38,514 nucleotides of DNA from the NCBI GenBank assembly GCA_900320605.1, contig ONSY01000089.1, forward strand, positions 1 to 38,514, given 5' to 3'. Below, piece by piece: positions 6,295 to 15,223 of the stretch. The notes under the pieces were generated by a model. The model had not been told where the DNA came from. It worked only from the letters and a program-made list of their open reading frames with translations, and did not search any database. The first letter of the stretch is position 1. Each line of letters opens with the position of its first letter. The translations under genes and the position numbers were made by a program. This DNA comes from an uncultured Eubacteriales bacterium (GTDB taxonomy: Bacteria > Bacillota > Clostridia > Oscillospirales > Acutalibacteraceae).

Positions 6295-7587
6295 TTACTG
6301 ACCAGATGCTCCCGCAGCAAGTCTCCGGCAGGCACTGCCGAGTTCACTGAGTGTCGAGCAGGAAATCATGGTGCAGATTTCTTCCATTGTCTGCGAACTT
6401 TTCAGGTATTTCCATTTCCGCTGAGGGATTGGATTCAGCCAGAATACTCTCCCCGCCTTTGCGCGGGCACGGAGCACCTCACGTACCGCGTGATCCTGCT
6501 CCACCGTTTTCGCGTCGGAAATAATCAGCAGAGTTGATCCTGAAGAGAGTACCGGCGGTTTTTGATCGTTGATTTTTTTCAATGCCCTGCCAAGATGCGT
6601 TCCTCTGCCGTAAACTCCGCTCTCGCGGACATACTCACGGAAACGATCCATGTTCTGAAGCTGAAACGCATCAGCCTCCATCATCTCCTCGGAAAAGAGA
6701 AAAACCCGTGTATTGCTGACTGCTTCCGTCAGGAGCTGGATAAAACGCAGAACAAATTCCGAAAAGCGGATCATCGAACCTGACACGTCACACAATATGA
6801 CAAACTGTCTGCGGCGCTGGCGTTTTCTCCTGTAGGAAATCCGGAATAGCATACCGCCTGTTTCGAGTCCTTTTCGGATCGTACGCCGGAAATCGATCAT
6901 TCCTGTTTTTCCGCTGCGTTTGCGCTTACGGGTCAGTTCTCCGTTGATTCTCGCCGCAAGCTGCTGAATATAAAGCACAGCCTTCGGAATATCACTGTCC
7001 TCAAATTCCGAGATATCACGATATATCATACCCATTTCCGGGTCAACTGATGCCCTGCCGAGCGCGGCGTCTTCCATCAGCATCTGCTGCTCCATAATCG
7101 AGCGGGCAAAGATGGAATGAATCATATTTGCGTAAAGATCCGGATTTCGGATTTCGTCACCCAGAAAACGGTCGCGCACTCTGCGAAGCCGCTGCTTTTC
7201 TTCTTCGGAAAGCTGGGAATAGGCTTCCTTCTGAGCCTCACTGTAAAAGAGCGACTCGAGATTCGTTCCGGCAAGTTCCCTGTTTGCCTGCTCAATTGCC
7301 TCTGTACGCGCCATATTGCTTTCGAGACGCTTTTGATCAATCGCGCGAAGCATCTCCTCACTCAGAAAGAAGCTGTCAAAAACACGGTCGAAACACAGCT
7401 GATCCCTGCGGGACTTTGCAAATACGGTACGCAGAGCAGTTTTTACAATGTCCCGATCCTCAAATCCAAGCATCAGCAGAATCCGGCACGCGTCAGCGGT
7501 TTCATTCGGACCAATCTGAATTCCCTCTGCGCGAAGCAGAGAAGAAAAAAGCCGCAGTTTTTCAAGATAGATCTCAAAATCAGCCAT
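6295..7587 (-). CDS. VWA domain protein, CoxE-like
   Basis: The 430-residue protein has a charged helical N-terminal half. The C-terminal von Willebrand A domain carries a complete MIDAS: DVSGS from Asp267, Thr330 in GRGTHLG, and Asp358 in IISDAKT. A very basic segment (RRKRQRRR, about 253-260) lies just before the MIDAS strand. CoxE-type VWA proteins work with MoxR-type AAA ATPases in metal-centre insertion or complex assembly. No CO dehydrogenase or other client gene is adjacent here. The ATG at 7587 has a GGAGAG site and overlaps the ATPase stop by 8 nt, so the two are translationally coupled. Further upstream ATGs lie inside the ATPase gene and are not needed. Confidence 0.9.
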   Translation of the reverse strand: MADFEIYLEKLRLFSSLLRAEGIQIGPNETADACRILLMLGFEDRDIVKTALRTVFAKSRRDQLCFDRVFDSFFLSEEMLRAIDQKRLESNMARTEAIEQANRELAGTNLESLFYSEAQKEAYSQLSEEEKQRLRRVRDRFLGDEIRNPDLYANMIHSIFARSIMEQQMLMEDAALGRASVDPEMGMIYRDISEFEDSDIPKAVLYIQQLAARINGELTRKRKRSGKTGMIDFRRTIRKGLETGGMLFRISYRRKRQRRRQFVILCDVSGSMIRFSEFVLRFIQLLTEAVSNTRVFLFSEEMMEADAFQLQNMDRFREYVRESGVYGRGTHLGRALKKINDQKPPVLSSGSTLLIISDAKTVEQDHAVREVLRARAKAGRVFWLNPIPQRKWKYLKSSQTMEEICTMISCSTLSELGSACRRLAAGASGQ

Positions 7588-8500
7588 GACTCTCTCCGTG
7601 GGAATGACCGCAGTGACATGCATACCGGTCTCCGGTTTCATCATCACCGCAGCATGCATTCACGCTGTTCAATACTGTTTCGATATCCTCGTTGTTTTTC
7701 AGGACAAAACCCACCGTATCCTTAAGAATCTCCTGCGTCAGATCACGGACCCCGAGTGCCTGAAGCGCCGAAGCCCAGTCAAGCGTTTCGGCGATCGACG
7801 GCTTTTTGAGAATCGCTTCGTTATCCCGAAAACCGTGAACCGCGCTGACAATCTGGACAGCAAGACGCTCATCGACGCCAGGAACTTTCGCGCGAAGAAT
7901 TCTCAGTTCTTTTTCCGGTTCCGGGTACTCGATATACAGATATGCGCAGCGGCGCCGGAGAGCATCGGAAATCGGCCGGGCGCGGTTCGAGGTCAGAACA
8001 ACAAAAGGAATACTCTCTGCCCGAATCGTTCCGATCTCCGGAATGGAAACCTGATGGTCTGAGAGAAGTTCCAGGAGAAACGCCTCGAACTCCTCATCGG
8101 ATTTATCAATCTCATCGATCAGAAGGACGACCGGTTTTTTGGAGCGTATCGAGCGAAGCAAAGGACGTTCCAGAAGATATTCATCAGAAAACAGTGAGCG
8201 TGTCAGTTCCTCCTCATTCGTTTTTCCCATATTGATCTGGATGGAGAGAAGCTGTTTCTGGTAATTCCATTCGTAAAGCGACTTGCTTTCGTCAAGTCCT
8301 TCGTAACACTGGAGACGAACCAGATCACGGCCGAGCGCATCAGCCATTACTTTCGCAATTTCCGTTTTCCCGACTCCGGCTGCGCCTTCAATCAGAAGCG
8401 GCCGTCCAAGCTGCAGCGCGACATACAGGACCGTTACGAGATGGTCGTCGCAGATGTATTTTTCTTCTTCAAATTTTTGTTTCAGAGTCACGAGATCCAT
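7580..8500 (-). CDS. MoxR-type AAA ATPase with His-rich C-terminal tail
   Basis: The 306-residue ATPase has Walker A GAAGVGKT (39-46), Walker B LLIDE (Asp129, Glu130), a sensor-1 like VVLTSNRARP, and the MoxR-type lid domain. It would act as a hexameric chaperone with the coupled VWA protein. The C-terminus is unusual: after CCGDDETG it ends HCGHSHGESHG, a His/Cys cluster that could bind Ni, Zn or Co. This suggests a metallochaperone-like role, inferred only. AAGGAGA lies 8 nt before the ATG at 8500, and an adjacent GTG at 8503 is the alternative start. The promoter upstream drives AAA, VWA and probably thiN. Confidence 0.92.
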   Translation of the reverse strand: MDLVTLKQKFEEEKYICDDHLVTVLYVALQLGRPLLIEGAAGVGKTEIAKVMADALGRDLVRLQCYEGLDESKSLYEWNYQKQLLSIQINMGKTNEEELTRSLFSDEYLLERPLLRSIRSKKPVVLLIDEIDKSDEEFEAFLLELLSDHQVSIPEIGTIRAESIPFVVLTSNRARPISDALRRRCAYLYIEYPEPEKELRILRAKVPGVDERLAVQIVSAVHGFRDNEAILKKPSIAETLDWASALQALGVRDLTQEILKDTVGFVLKNNEDIETVLNSVNACCGDDETGDRYACHCGHSHGESHG

Positions 8501-8539
8501 CACGATAATCTCCTTCGGGTTTCTGTTTTCAGCAAACGT

Positions 8540-8569
8540 ATTATATCATGAACGGGTCTGGAATGTCCA
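8540..8569 (-). promoter_or_regulatory. Promoter of the AAA-VWA-thiN unit
   Basis: TGGACA (8564-8569), 18-nt spacer, perfect TATAAT (8540-8545) with an extended TGA just before it, on the minus strand. Confidence 0.75.
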
Positions 8570-8585
8570 TACTCCGTTCCCGGTA

Positions 8586-8620
8586 CAACAAAAACGGCCG
8601 TTAATAAAAACGGCCGTTTT
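8586..8620 (-). terminator. Terminator of the aquaporin gene
   Basis: A 10-bp stem AAAACGGCCG/CGGCCGTTTT (8611-8620 with 8591-8600) has a 10-nt loop and is followed by TGTTG on the minus strand. It starts 16 nt after the aquaporin stop. The symmetry may let it work in both directions. Confidence 0.85.
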
Positions 8621-8635
8621 CTGACTGTTCGGAGA

Positions 8636-9307
8636 TTATTCGTGAAGTTTGGTTGCTTTCGCGATAATCGCCGCAAGAATGCCGCCGCACAGTGGCGCCA
8701 GAATGAAAACCCACACACAGCTTAGCGCGTCGCCTCCGACAAAAATGGCAGGTGCAAGGCTGCGGGCCGGATTGACAGAGGTTCCGGTAAAATAGATTCC
8801 GAGAATATGCACGAGCGTCAAGGCGCCGCCGATCACGAGCCCGGCTGCCGGACCGTTTTCCTTCTTTGCCGTGGCACCGAGTACCGCAAGGACAAAGACG
8901 CAGGTCAGAATCACTTCCACAAGGAAAGAGAGACCGATGCTTCCGTTATACAGACCGTTTTCGCCAAGGCCGTTCTCTTTTCCTACCAGGGCGAACAGCA
9001 CCGCAGAACCCGCGATGGCTCCGAGAACCTGTGCGATAACATAAGCCGCAAAATCTTTTACTGACAGTTTTTTTACAATCAGCATCGCAATGGAAACCGC
9101 CGGATTAATATGACATCCGGAAACATTTCCGATCGAGTACGCCATTGCGACGATGACAAGTCCGAATGCAAGAGCAGTTGTCAGATACCCCGCCGTAGAG
9201 AGCTCACCCGACATCTTCGCGCCGACCACGACCGCTGTACCGCAGCCGAACAGAACCAGTACAAACGTTCCGATAAACTCCGCTATGCATTTCTTGAGTG
9301 TTGACAT
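8636..9307 (-). CDS. Aquaporin (MIP family, AqpZ-like)
   Basis: The 223-residue inner-membrane channel has six predicted membrane helices and the two NPA half-helices: HINPAVS (NPA 68-70) and SVNPARS (NPA 179-181). The selectivity filter resembles water-selective AqpZ: His167 in LVHILG, Thr176, and Arg182 directly after the second NPA. Glycerol facilitators instead have Gly and an Asp after the Arg, not seen here. It should therefore conduct water rather than glycerol, inferred from these residues. The ATG at 9307 follows GGAGG by 8 nt. A longer form starting six codons earlier is less likely. It lies downstream of the glycosidase genes in the same direction and may be co-transcribed or use the weak promoter at 9328. 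Confidence 0.93.
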   Translation of the reverse strand: MSTLKKCIAEFIGTFVLVLFGCGTAVVVGAKMSGELSTAGYLTTALAFGLVIVAMAYSIGNVSGCHINPAVSIAMLIVKKLSVKDFAAYVIAQVLGAIAGSAVLFALVGKENGLGENGLYNGSIGLSFLVEVILTCVFVLAVLGATAKKENGPAAGLVIGGALTLVHILGIYFTGTSVNPARSLAPAIFVGGDALSCVWVFILAPLCGGILAAIIAKATKLHE

Positions 9308-9327
9308 TCTTTGTTCCTCCTTCAATA

Positions 9328-9356
9328 ATTATATTTTCTCAGCGTTTTGCTGAATA
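9328..9356 (-). promoter_or_regulatory. Possible aquaporin promoter
   Basis: A perfect TATAAT (9328-9333) lies 17 nt after a poor -35 (TATTCA, 9351-9356). It is in the 50-nt gap after the GH36 stop. Confidence 0.4.
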
Positions 9357-9357
9357 T

Positions 9358-11742
9358 TCATGACTGCGCCGATCCGCCGGATTCCTTCTTCTCATCCTGC
9401 TCTTCCATCAGGTAGAGACGCGAGCAGAAGTCCTGGAAGAAACGCACATTCTCATCATAACCTGTTCCGGAGAATCCCTGCCGGAGTTTGATGCCGGCAT
9501 ACATCAGAAGGTCGCCGGATACGCAATATGATTCTTCCTCCCCCGGCATCGTCTTAAAACGTGATATGAGATTGTGGAGCATGGAATCCTGACGGATATG
9601 AATCGGGGACTGAGTATTGATCAGGCTGCCGAAACGTTTCAGATTGAGCGAATGAACGAGGTTGTAGAAAGAGTAATTCTTCTCCGGTTTCAAGCCCCGC
9701 GCAAAAAAGCGGGCAAACTGTGTATTCGGTTCCACCAGTTTCTGTAGGAACAGACCGACCGCCTTTGACCGGTCTTTTGAAACACAGCACCACTGAGTCA
9801 GATTTCCGGAACGGACACGGTAAAACTCACCGAACTGGAGGGTATCACGCCATTTTTTGTAGAGCGCGATCTGATCCGTTATCTCTTTCTTTTCCTCTTT
9901 GGAAAGATCCCGCGGATCGAGTTCATATCCGAGCAGACCGAACGCCGCCACATTGAAACGCGTATCCAGCGGTGCCGAGCGCAGCGTCTGATGATTCGGA
10001 CTCGCAGAAACATGAGCGGAAACAGTGCTCAGGGGATAACCGAAGCTGTACCCTTCCTGAATGGAAACACGTGAGATCGCGTCAGTATTATCGCTGGCCC
10101 AGATCTGGGGGAAATAACACAGCGCGCCTAAATCAAAGCGGTTTCCGCCGGAAGCGCACCCCTCAAATAGGATCTGAGGGAAACGTTCCGTCAGTTTTCC
10201 GAGGATGGAATAAAGCCCCAAGACATAACGGTGGAAGACCTCGCCTTCCCGGTCCGCAGGCAGGTAGGACGAATACGCATCGGAAAAAACACGGTTCATA
10301 TCCCATTTTACATACGAGATATCAGCGCTCGAAAACACTTCGCTCATCTTCTCCGTCAGGAAGTCACAGACCTCGGGATTCGTAAGATCAAGAATTCTCT
10401 GATTTCTCCCCTCACTGTGCGGTTTTCCGGGAATCGCGAGTGTCCAGTCAGGATGCGTACGGAAAAGTTCACTGTCAGTATTGACCATTTCCGGTTCAAC
10501 CCAAAGGCCGAAGGAAAGACCGATCTCGCGGATCTTATCCGCGAGGACAGACAGGCCGCCCGGAAGCTTCTTCGGGTTCGGATCCCAGTCGCCGAGTGAA
10601 CGCGTGTCGTCATTCCGCTCCCCGAACCAGCCGTCATCCATAACGAAGAGCTCGATTCCAAGGACCTTACCCTCTTTTGCCAGAGAGATAAGACTTGACT
10701 GGGTAAAATTAAAATAGCTCGCTTCCCAGCTGTTCAGCAGCACCGGACGCGGTCTGTTCTTCCAGACTCCCCGCACAATGTGCTCCCGGACAAACTCATG
10801 CATCGAACGGCTCATGGCGCCGAACCCGTTTGATGAAAAAGTCATTACCGCCTCTGGCGTATCGAACGCTTCACCGGGTGAAAGATGCCAGGAAAATCCC
10901 TGAGGATTGATGCCGCAAAGGACGCGTGTTTTTCCGAAGGCCCCGATTCCGGCGCTTTCATAATGATTGCCGCTGTAGATGAGATTGAACGCGTAACAGC
11001 TGCCGCTCTCCTCACTGGCTTCGGGTTCGTGGATCATAAAGAACGGATTGATACGCGAGGATGAGACGCCTGCTGAGGAAGCTCCTGTATAGATTCCGCG
11101 AAGCGGAACCGTCTCCCGGTGCATTTCACGCGCCCAGGCTCCGCGGAAAAAGCTTACGGAACGTTCCATAGGAGGCAGATCGAGCTGAAGACTCATCATA
11201 CGTTTTATTTCACATGCGTTTTCACTCTCATTGCGCAGCCTCGCGCCCCGTGTGATAACATCACATTCAGGATATACGAAATAATGAAGTTCGAGGGAAA
11301 GTCCGTATCCCGCGTCTTCAAGTAAAACGGTAAGATGCTCATACTTTCCGTTTTCACTGTAAGATCCCGGCAGTCCGCCGAAATCCGGTTTATCTTCCGA
11401 TATTTCCGCATCTTTGAAAAGGAAGTCACCTGTGCGCGAGCCGTCATGATGTATGATCTCGAGGAACGGCTCCCGAATATCTCCCTTTCCGGTTGAGGAC
11501 ATTTCCAACAGGGTATCTTCTAGGACTAGGGCGCTGTGATCCTTCGAATATGCAATTGTATTGCCCGGCTCAAAAGCGCGTTTTTCGGAAAGCGCTTCAA
11601 TTGCGCCGGAATCCGTAACACGGATCCGTTTTCCGTAATAAAGCTGTTCAAGATGACCTGAAGGCAAAACGGAAAAGATATAACTGGTATTATCCGTTTC
11701 GAGGATAAATGCGGATCTCTCACCGTCTATTCTGCGAATCAT
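9358..11742 (-). CDS. Alpha-galactosidase, GH36
   Basis: The 794-residue enzyme has the layout of AgaB/RafA-type GH36: N-terminal beta-supersandwich (1-320), a TIM barrel (about 330-650) and a C-terminal beta domain. Catalytic sites are visible: nucleophile Asp481 in YVKWDMNR and acid/base Asp551 in ASDNTDAISR. Substrate-site motifs NSWEA, DDGWFG, GLWVEPEMV and EGCASGGNRFD are also present. It hydrolyses alpha-1,6-galactosides such as melibiose and raffinose. No signal peptide is seen, so it is cytoplasmic and needs imported oligosaccharides. Its ATG overlaps the GH2 stop (ATGA), which implies coupling, with AAGGTG upstream. The transporter for the substrate is not in this window. Confidence 0.96.
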   Translation of the reverse strand: MIRRIDGERSAFILETDNTSYIFSVLPSGHLEQLYYGKRIRVTDSGAIEALSEKRAFEPGNTIAYSKDHSALVLEDTLLEMSSTGKGDIREPFLEIIHHDGSRTGDFLFKDAEISEDKPDFGGLPGSYSENGKYEHLTVLLEDAGYGLSLELHYFVYPECDVITRGARLRNESENACEIKRMMSLQLDLPPMERSVSFFRGAWAREMHRETVPLRGIYTGASSAGVSSSRINPFFMIHEPEASEESGSCYAFNLIYSGNHYESAGIGAFGKTRVLCGINPQGFSWHLSPGEAFDTPEAVMTFSSNGFGAMSRSMHEFVREHIVRGVWKNRPRPVLLNSWEASYFNFTQSSLISLAKEGKVLGIELFVMDDGWFGERNDDTRSLGDWDPNPKKLPGGLSVLADKIREIGLSFGLWVEPEMVNTDSELFRTHPDWTLAIPGKPHSEGRNQRILDLTNPEVCDFLTEKMSEVFSSADISYVKWDMNRVFSDAYSSYLPADREGEVFHRYVLGLYSILGKLTERFPQILFEGCASGGNRFDLGALCYFPQIWASDNTDAISRVSIQEGYSFGYPLSTVSAHVSASPNHQTLRSAPLDTRFNVAAFGLLGYELDPRDLSKEEKKEITDQIALYKKWRDTLQFGEFYRVRSGNLTQWCCVSKDRSKAVGLFLQKLVEPNTQFARFFARGLKPEKNYSFYNLVHSLNLKRFGSLINTQSPIHIRQDSMLHNLISRFKTMPGEEESYCVSGDLLMYAGIKLRQGFSGTGYDENVRFFQDFCSRLYLMEEQDEKKESGGSAQS

Positions 11743-14276
11743 ACGTCACCTTCTTTGTCTGCTTCTTTTTCAAGATAATTATGCACATCAAATTCAATCC
11801 GCACCGAGTCCGCATCCGAAACACTTACGGTCAAAGCCGCTTTTCCGCTTTCCCCGACAGTTTTCACAAATGTTCCTCCCATTCCGCCTCGCAGCGGGAA
11901 TTGTTTCGGGCCGATAACCGCGATCGGTCCTTCCGATTCAAGCGTCACGATACTGTCGGCGAACGGAAGAATATTGTCATTCTGATCTTTCATAGCAATC
12001 CGGATCAGTGCGGCGTCGTAGGTCGCGTCCTCGGAAAGAACCGTATGATCCGCATTTGCCGTAATGTGAGTTTCCTTTACAGGCGCCTTCAGCACTGTCT
12101 TGACCACTTCTCCGTTTTTTATGGCTTCAAAGCGGTAAACCGTCGCCTCACCGCCCCAGTTTCCGACATACTTCCCATAAAGCGCGTACGCGTCAGCGAA
12201 AGACATCCGGTAGCAGGTCATCAGAATTCCGGCCTTAAGTGCAACTCCGAAAGGCATTTTCTCCATACCAAAACGAGTATAGTGGTTAAGAACATCCGTC
12301 ACATATTTTGCCTTTCTGGGTTTGAAATGCTCTTCTCTCGCAACTGTATCACCGATAAAATCAGTAATCTCGATCGGACCGCGCGCCAGATTCCGGTACT
12401 GTGAGCTTTCGTGAGTATATTCCCTGATAAAGTGATCGTTCTTATACATTTTTACGCTGTCAGCGTTTGAAAACAGATAGATCCTCCCGCGGTTTCCGGC
12501 CGGATGATCCCCGATTTCCATTGAGGAACTGACCGACAGCACAGGCGTCTGATCCTGAGAAACCGAATAGACATCGGCTGCAAGCTTGGGATTGCGGAAC
12601 ATATCCATCACACCGTGATAACAGATACGGTCGCCGCTGCCGAAATCCGCATGTGTGTTGTAATCAAACATGCACCATCCGAAGCTGCCGGCGATATCGG
12701 ACTCTCCCGCGACGGCGTTGAGAACATTCGCGTGACGCAGCGCGTGTTCCGCCCGATGTTCCTCATCATCGAAAAGCTTCGTCGGATACATATGACCGTT
12801 GTACTCGCTGATCAGATAAGGTTTTGACATATCGCTGGTAACCGATTTTTTCCTGTCACATCCGGGATTTTTACCGCTGTGGATAAAATCGTTGTAAGTA
12901 TATACATCCTCAAGGAGATGACTCTTTTTATGATACCGCACTCCGCCCGTCTGACGTGTCGGGTCGAGGCGGTGTGCAACCTCGTTTGTTTTTTCGTAGA
13001 ACTCATCATCATCAACCGATTCGTTGATACGGACACCCCAGAGAATGATGGAGGGATGATTGCGGTACTGAATAATCATCTCCGCGGTATTTATAACCGC
13101 CTGAGATTTCCAGTCCGCGCTTCCGATATGCTGCCATCCGGGAATTTCCGTGAATACAAGCAGCCCGATTTCATCACACCGGCGGATAAAATGGTGTGAT
13201 TGGGGATAATGAGAGGTACGAACGGCGTTCAAACCAAGCTCTTTTTTAAGCAGGTCTGCGTCAAGCCGCTGCAGGGAGCGCGGCATCGCATAGCCTGCGT
13301 ACGGATAGCTCTGATGGCGGTTGAGTCCGACAATTCTGAGCTTTCGTCCGTTCAGATAGAATCCGTCCGGTTCAAATCTTGCCCGCCGAAAACCGATTAC
13401 TGTCATTTCCCGGTCGATAGCCACCCCGTTCAGACAGAGCTGAGTTTCAACAGTATAGAGATTCGGTGAGTCAATATCCCAGAGCCGCGCATTCGGAACC
13501 GGCAGCGAAAGCTCAAATGTTATCCGTCCGGGGACTTCATCACAGGCAGTTTTCGGAGGAAGTTTGGACAATTCGAAATCCACCTGGGAAAGTGCGCCGG
13601 CCGTTTCGCTTCCGTAGGGATAGACCATCTGACGAAGAGAAAAACCGCCAAAGTCGCCGCATACGGGTCCGTCAAGGGTAACGGAACTTCCGGCCGCACC
13701 GATAAAGCGGATTTTTTCGATTTCCGAGCGATCCTCCGAACCGTTCAGCATCGCTTCGCCTTCGGGAATCACCGGATGAACAAAGACATCGGACAGATAG
13801 CTCTGTTCACAGAGGAGAAGGGAGACTTCCCGGTAAAGCCCGCCGTATGTCATATAATCAATGACATAGCCAAACGGCGGCTGATCCAGTGTCTCCTGTG
13901 AGTCAACGCGTACAACAACCAGCGCTTCCTCCCCCGCCTTAACAAATTCGGTCAGTTCGGTTAAAAACGCGGTATAACCGCACCGGTGTGATGACAGCCG
14001 CGCGCCATTGACATAAACTTCCGCATAATGTCCGGCTGCGCCGATTTCCAGAAAAATCCGTTTTCCGAGAGCTTCAGCTGGAATCATAATACGTTTACGG
14101 TAACCGCAGACCATCTGGTAAATGCTTTCATCAAAATAATGGAACGGCACCTCTTTGCAGGTATGCGGCAGTTCAACGGAAACAACTTCCTCCGACGCTT
14201 CGCCCCTGAGGAAACCCTCCGTATAGTTTTCGGTAAACTCCCAATCCCGGTTGAGATCAATCCGCCTGGGCATCAT
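11739..14276 (-). CDS. GH2 family beta-galactosidase-like glycosidase
   Basis: The 845-residue enzyme has the GH2 order: jelly-roll sugar-binding domain (1-160), Ig-like domain (about 180-300), TIM barrel (about 300-560) and C-terminal beta domains. The acid/base is Glu419 in LWGVRINES and the nucleophile is Glu491 in LISEYNGHMYPTK. GLNRHQSYP and AVRTSHYPQ are typical active-site strands. Beta-galactosidase is most likely, but GH2 also includes beta-glucuronidases and others, so specificity is not proven. There is no signal peptide. Two adjacent ATGs (14276 and 14273) follow GGAGG by 4 and 7 nt, so the second may be used. It is coupled to the GH36 gene, suggesting joint breakdown of mixed galactosides. 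Confidence 0.93.
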   Translation of the reverse strand: MMPRRIDLNRDWEFTENYTEGFLRGEASEEVVSVELPHTCKEVPFHYFDESIYQMVCGYRKRIMIPAEALGKRIFLEIGAAGHYAEVYVNGARLSSHRCGYTAFLTELTEFVKAGEEALVVVRVDSQETLDQPPFGYVIDYMTYGGLYREVSLLLCEQSYLSDVFVHPVIPEGEAMLNGSEDRSEIEKIRFIGAAGSSVTLDGPVCGDFGGFSLRQMVYPYGSETAGALSQVDFELSKLPPKTACDEVPGRITFELSLPVPNARLWDIDSPNLYTVETQLCLNGVAIDREMTVIGFRRARFEPDGFYLNGRKLRIVGLNRHQSYPYAGYAMPRSLQRLDADLLKKELGLNAVRTSHYPQSHHFIRRCDEIGLLVFTEIPGWQHIGSADWKSQAVINTAEMIIQYRNHPSIILWGVRINESVDDDEFYEKTNEVAHRLDPTRQTGGVRYHKKSHLLEDVYTYNDFIHSGKNPGCDRKKSVTSDMSKPYLISEYNGHMYPTKLFDDEEHRAEHALRHANVLNAVAGESDIAGSFGWCMFDYNTHADFGSGDRICYHGVMDMFRNPKLAADVYSVSQDQTPVLSVSSSMEIGDHPAGNRGRIYLFSNADSVKMYKNDHFIREYTHESSQYRNLARGPIEITDFIGDTVAREEHFKPRKAKYVTDVLNHYTRFGMEKMPFGVALKAGILMTCYRMSFADAYALYGKYVGNWGGEATVYRFEAIKNGEVVKTVLKAPVKETHITANADHTVLSEDATYDAALIRIAMKDQNDNILPFADSIVTLESEGPIAVIGPKQFPLRGGMGGTFVKTVGESGKAALTVSVSDADSVRIEFDVHNYLEKEADKEGDV

Positions 14277-14324
14277 TCACCCTCCGTTTCTTTTTGAAAT
14301 ATATAGTATCCATCCATTTTAATA

Positions 14325-14687
14325 TCACTTAACCATATGATTAACGCTGCTGTCTTCTGAGACACTGATCCCGGGCGGATCTCCATCCCAGAGAAAAGAG
14401 GACAGATTAACCCGTCCATCCGGCAGGAAACCGACTCCCTCTGATTCAAGCAAAGCACGCTGAGTTCCTGAGGAATATGTATCAAAGGCGGATTTTGTCC
14501 GCCCGAAACGATCAACGACACGGTGACAGGGAACCGTCTCATCCCGGCACGCCGCCATTGCAAATCCCACCGTATGTCCGCCGCGCAGAATACCGGCAAG
14601 CTCAGCGATCTGACCATAGGTCGCGACCTTCCCGCACGGAATCATACGGGTAATCCTGTAGATTCTTTCATAAAGCGATTCCGTCAT
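14325..14687 (-). CDS. MGMT-family methylated-DNA cysteine methyltransferase-like protein
   Basis: The 120-residue protein contains only the DNA-binding/active-site domain of O6-alkylguanine transferases: IPCGKVATYGQIAELAG helix-turn-helix, GFAMAACRD, and the active-site PCHRVV with Cys54. Alkyltransferase-like (ATL) proteins of this size often replace the Cys with Trp or Ala. This one keeps it and so may still be able to dealkylate DNA. The ATG at 14687 has AAGGTG 6 nt upstream. An ATG at 14732 overlaps the previous stop (ATGA) but lacks a ribosome-binding site, so it is less likely. The neighbours (HEYGH protein upstream, GH2 downstream) give no functional hint. Confidence 0.88.
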   Translation of the reverse strand: MTESLYERIYRITRMIPCGKVATYGQIAELAGILRGGHTVGFAMAACRDETVPCHRVVDRFGRTKSAFDTYSSGTQRALLESEGVGFLPDGRVNLSSFLWDGDPPGISVSEDSSVNHMVK

Positions 14688-14728
14688 ACAGAGCACCTTC
14701 CTGACAGCAGCCGGCAGAAGCTGTTTTC

Positions 14729-15139
14729 TCATGAATCACAGTAGGGTTTTCCGAGCCGATCCGCCCATCGTTCGGGATAGAAATCATAGTAGGACTTTCT
14801 CATTTTCATCCGGTAACGGCGGCAAATACCCGCTCCAGCCCAGAAAAGGGACGGGAATGCAATCACGGGAAGGTAGAGCGGACCAAGAAGAACCGATTGA
14901 ATCGTATGTCCGTATTCATGGTAGAGTACACGCGATTCTTCCTTGTCCGGCATCCCTTTTTCAAGGAATATGAATCTTCCTACCGCCATACTGCTGTTTT
15001 TCCGGTTCCAGTAAGCTACACGCGCTCCATGGAACGAAAAAGCCTTTTTCCGTGCGAAGATGAATGCCGCCAGACCACCGATCAGATTCAGCGGCAGAGC
15101 CCATGTCATCTGAAGTACCCAATACAGTTTTTTATTCAT
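14729..15139 (-). CDS. Small membrane protein with HEYGH zinc-protease-like motif
   Basis: The 136-residue product has an N-terminal membrane segment (about 5-28), a soluble stretch with HEYGH at 74-78 and a second hydrophobic segment (about 83-104). The C-terminal DFYPERWADRLG holds Glu123 and Asp126, either of which could be a third metal ligand. HExxH with a downstream acidic residue suggests a metalloprotease fold, but the protein is too short for a classical membrane protease, and no activity is known to me. A weak AAAGG lies just before the ATG. It is the first gene after a bidirectional terminator and reads into the MGMT gene. Confidence 0.7.
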   Translation of the reverse strand: MNKKLYWVLQMTWALPLNLIGGLAAFIFARKKAFSFHGARVAYWNRKNSSMAVGRFIFLEKGMPDKEESRVLYHEYGHTIQSVLLGPLYLPVIAFPSLFWAGAGICRRYRMKMRKSYYDFYPERWADRLGKPYCDS

Positions 15140-15180
15140 TGCCTTTACTGTTTTCGTTTGAAACTTCGACTGTGTTAAAA

Positions 15181-15212
15181 ACGCCCCTATTCCGATAACA
15201 GGGGCGTTTTTT
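15181..15212. terminator. Bidirectional terminator below the DUF937 gene
   Basis: An 8-bp stem ACGCCCCT/AGGGGCGT (15181-15188 with 15200-15207) is flanked by a T-run on both strands (TTTTTTCTTT on plus, TTTTT on minus). It ends the minus-strand DUF937 transcript. Confidence 0.85.
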
Positions 15213-15223
15213 CTTTCTAAAGA

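Noticed and set aside
8500-8718. Short minus-strand frame between the ATPase and aquaporin genes
   Set aside because: It runs through the promoter and terminator hairpin, overlaps the aquaporin gene, and has low protein-like character.
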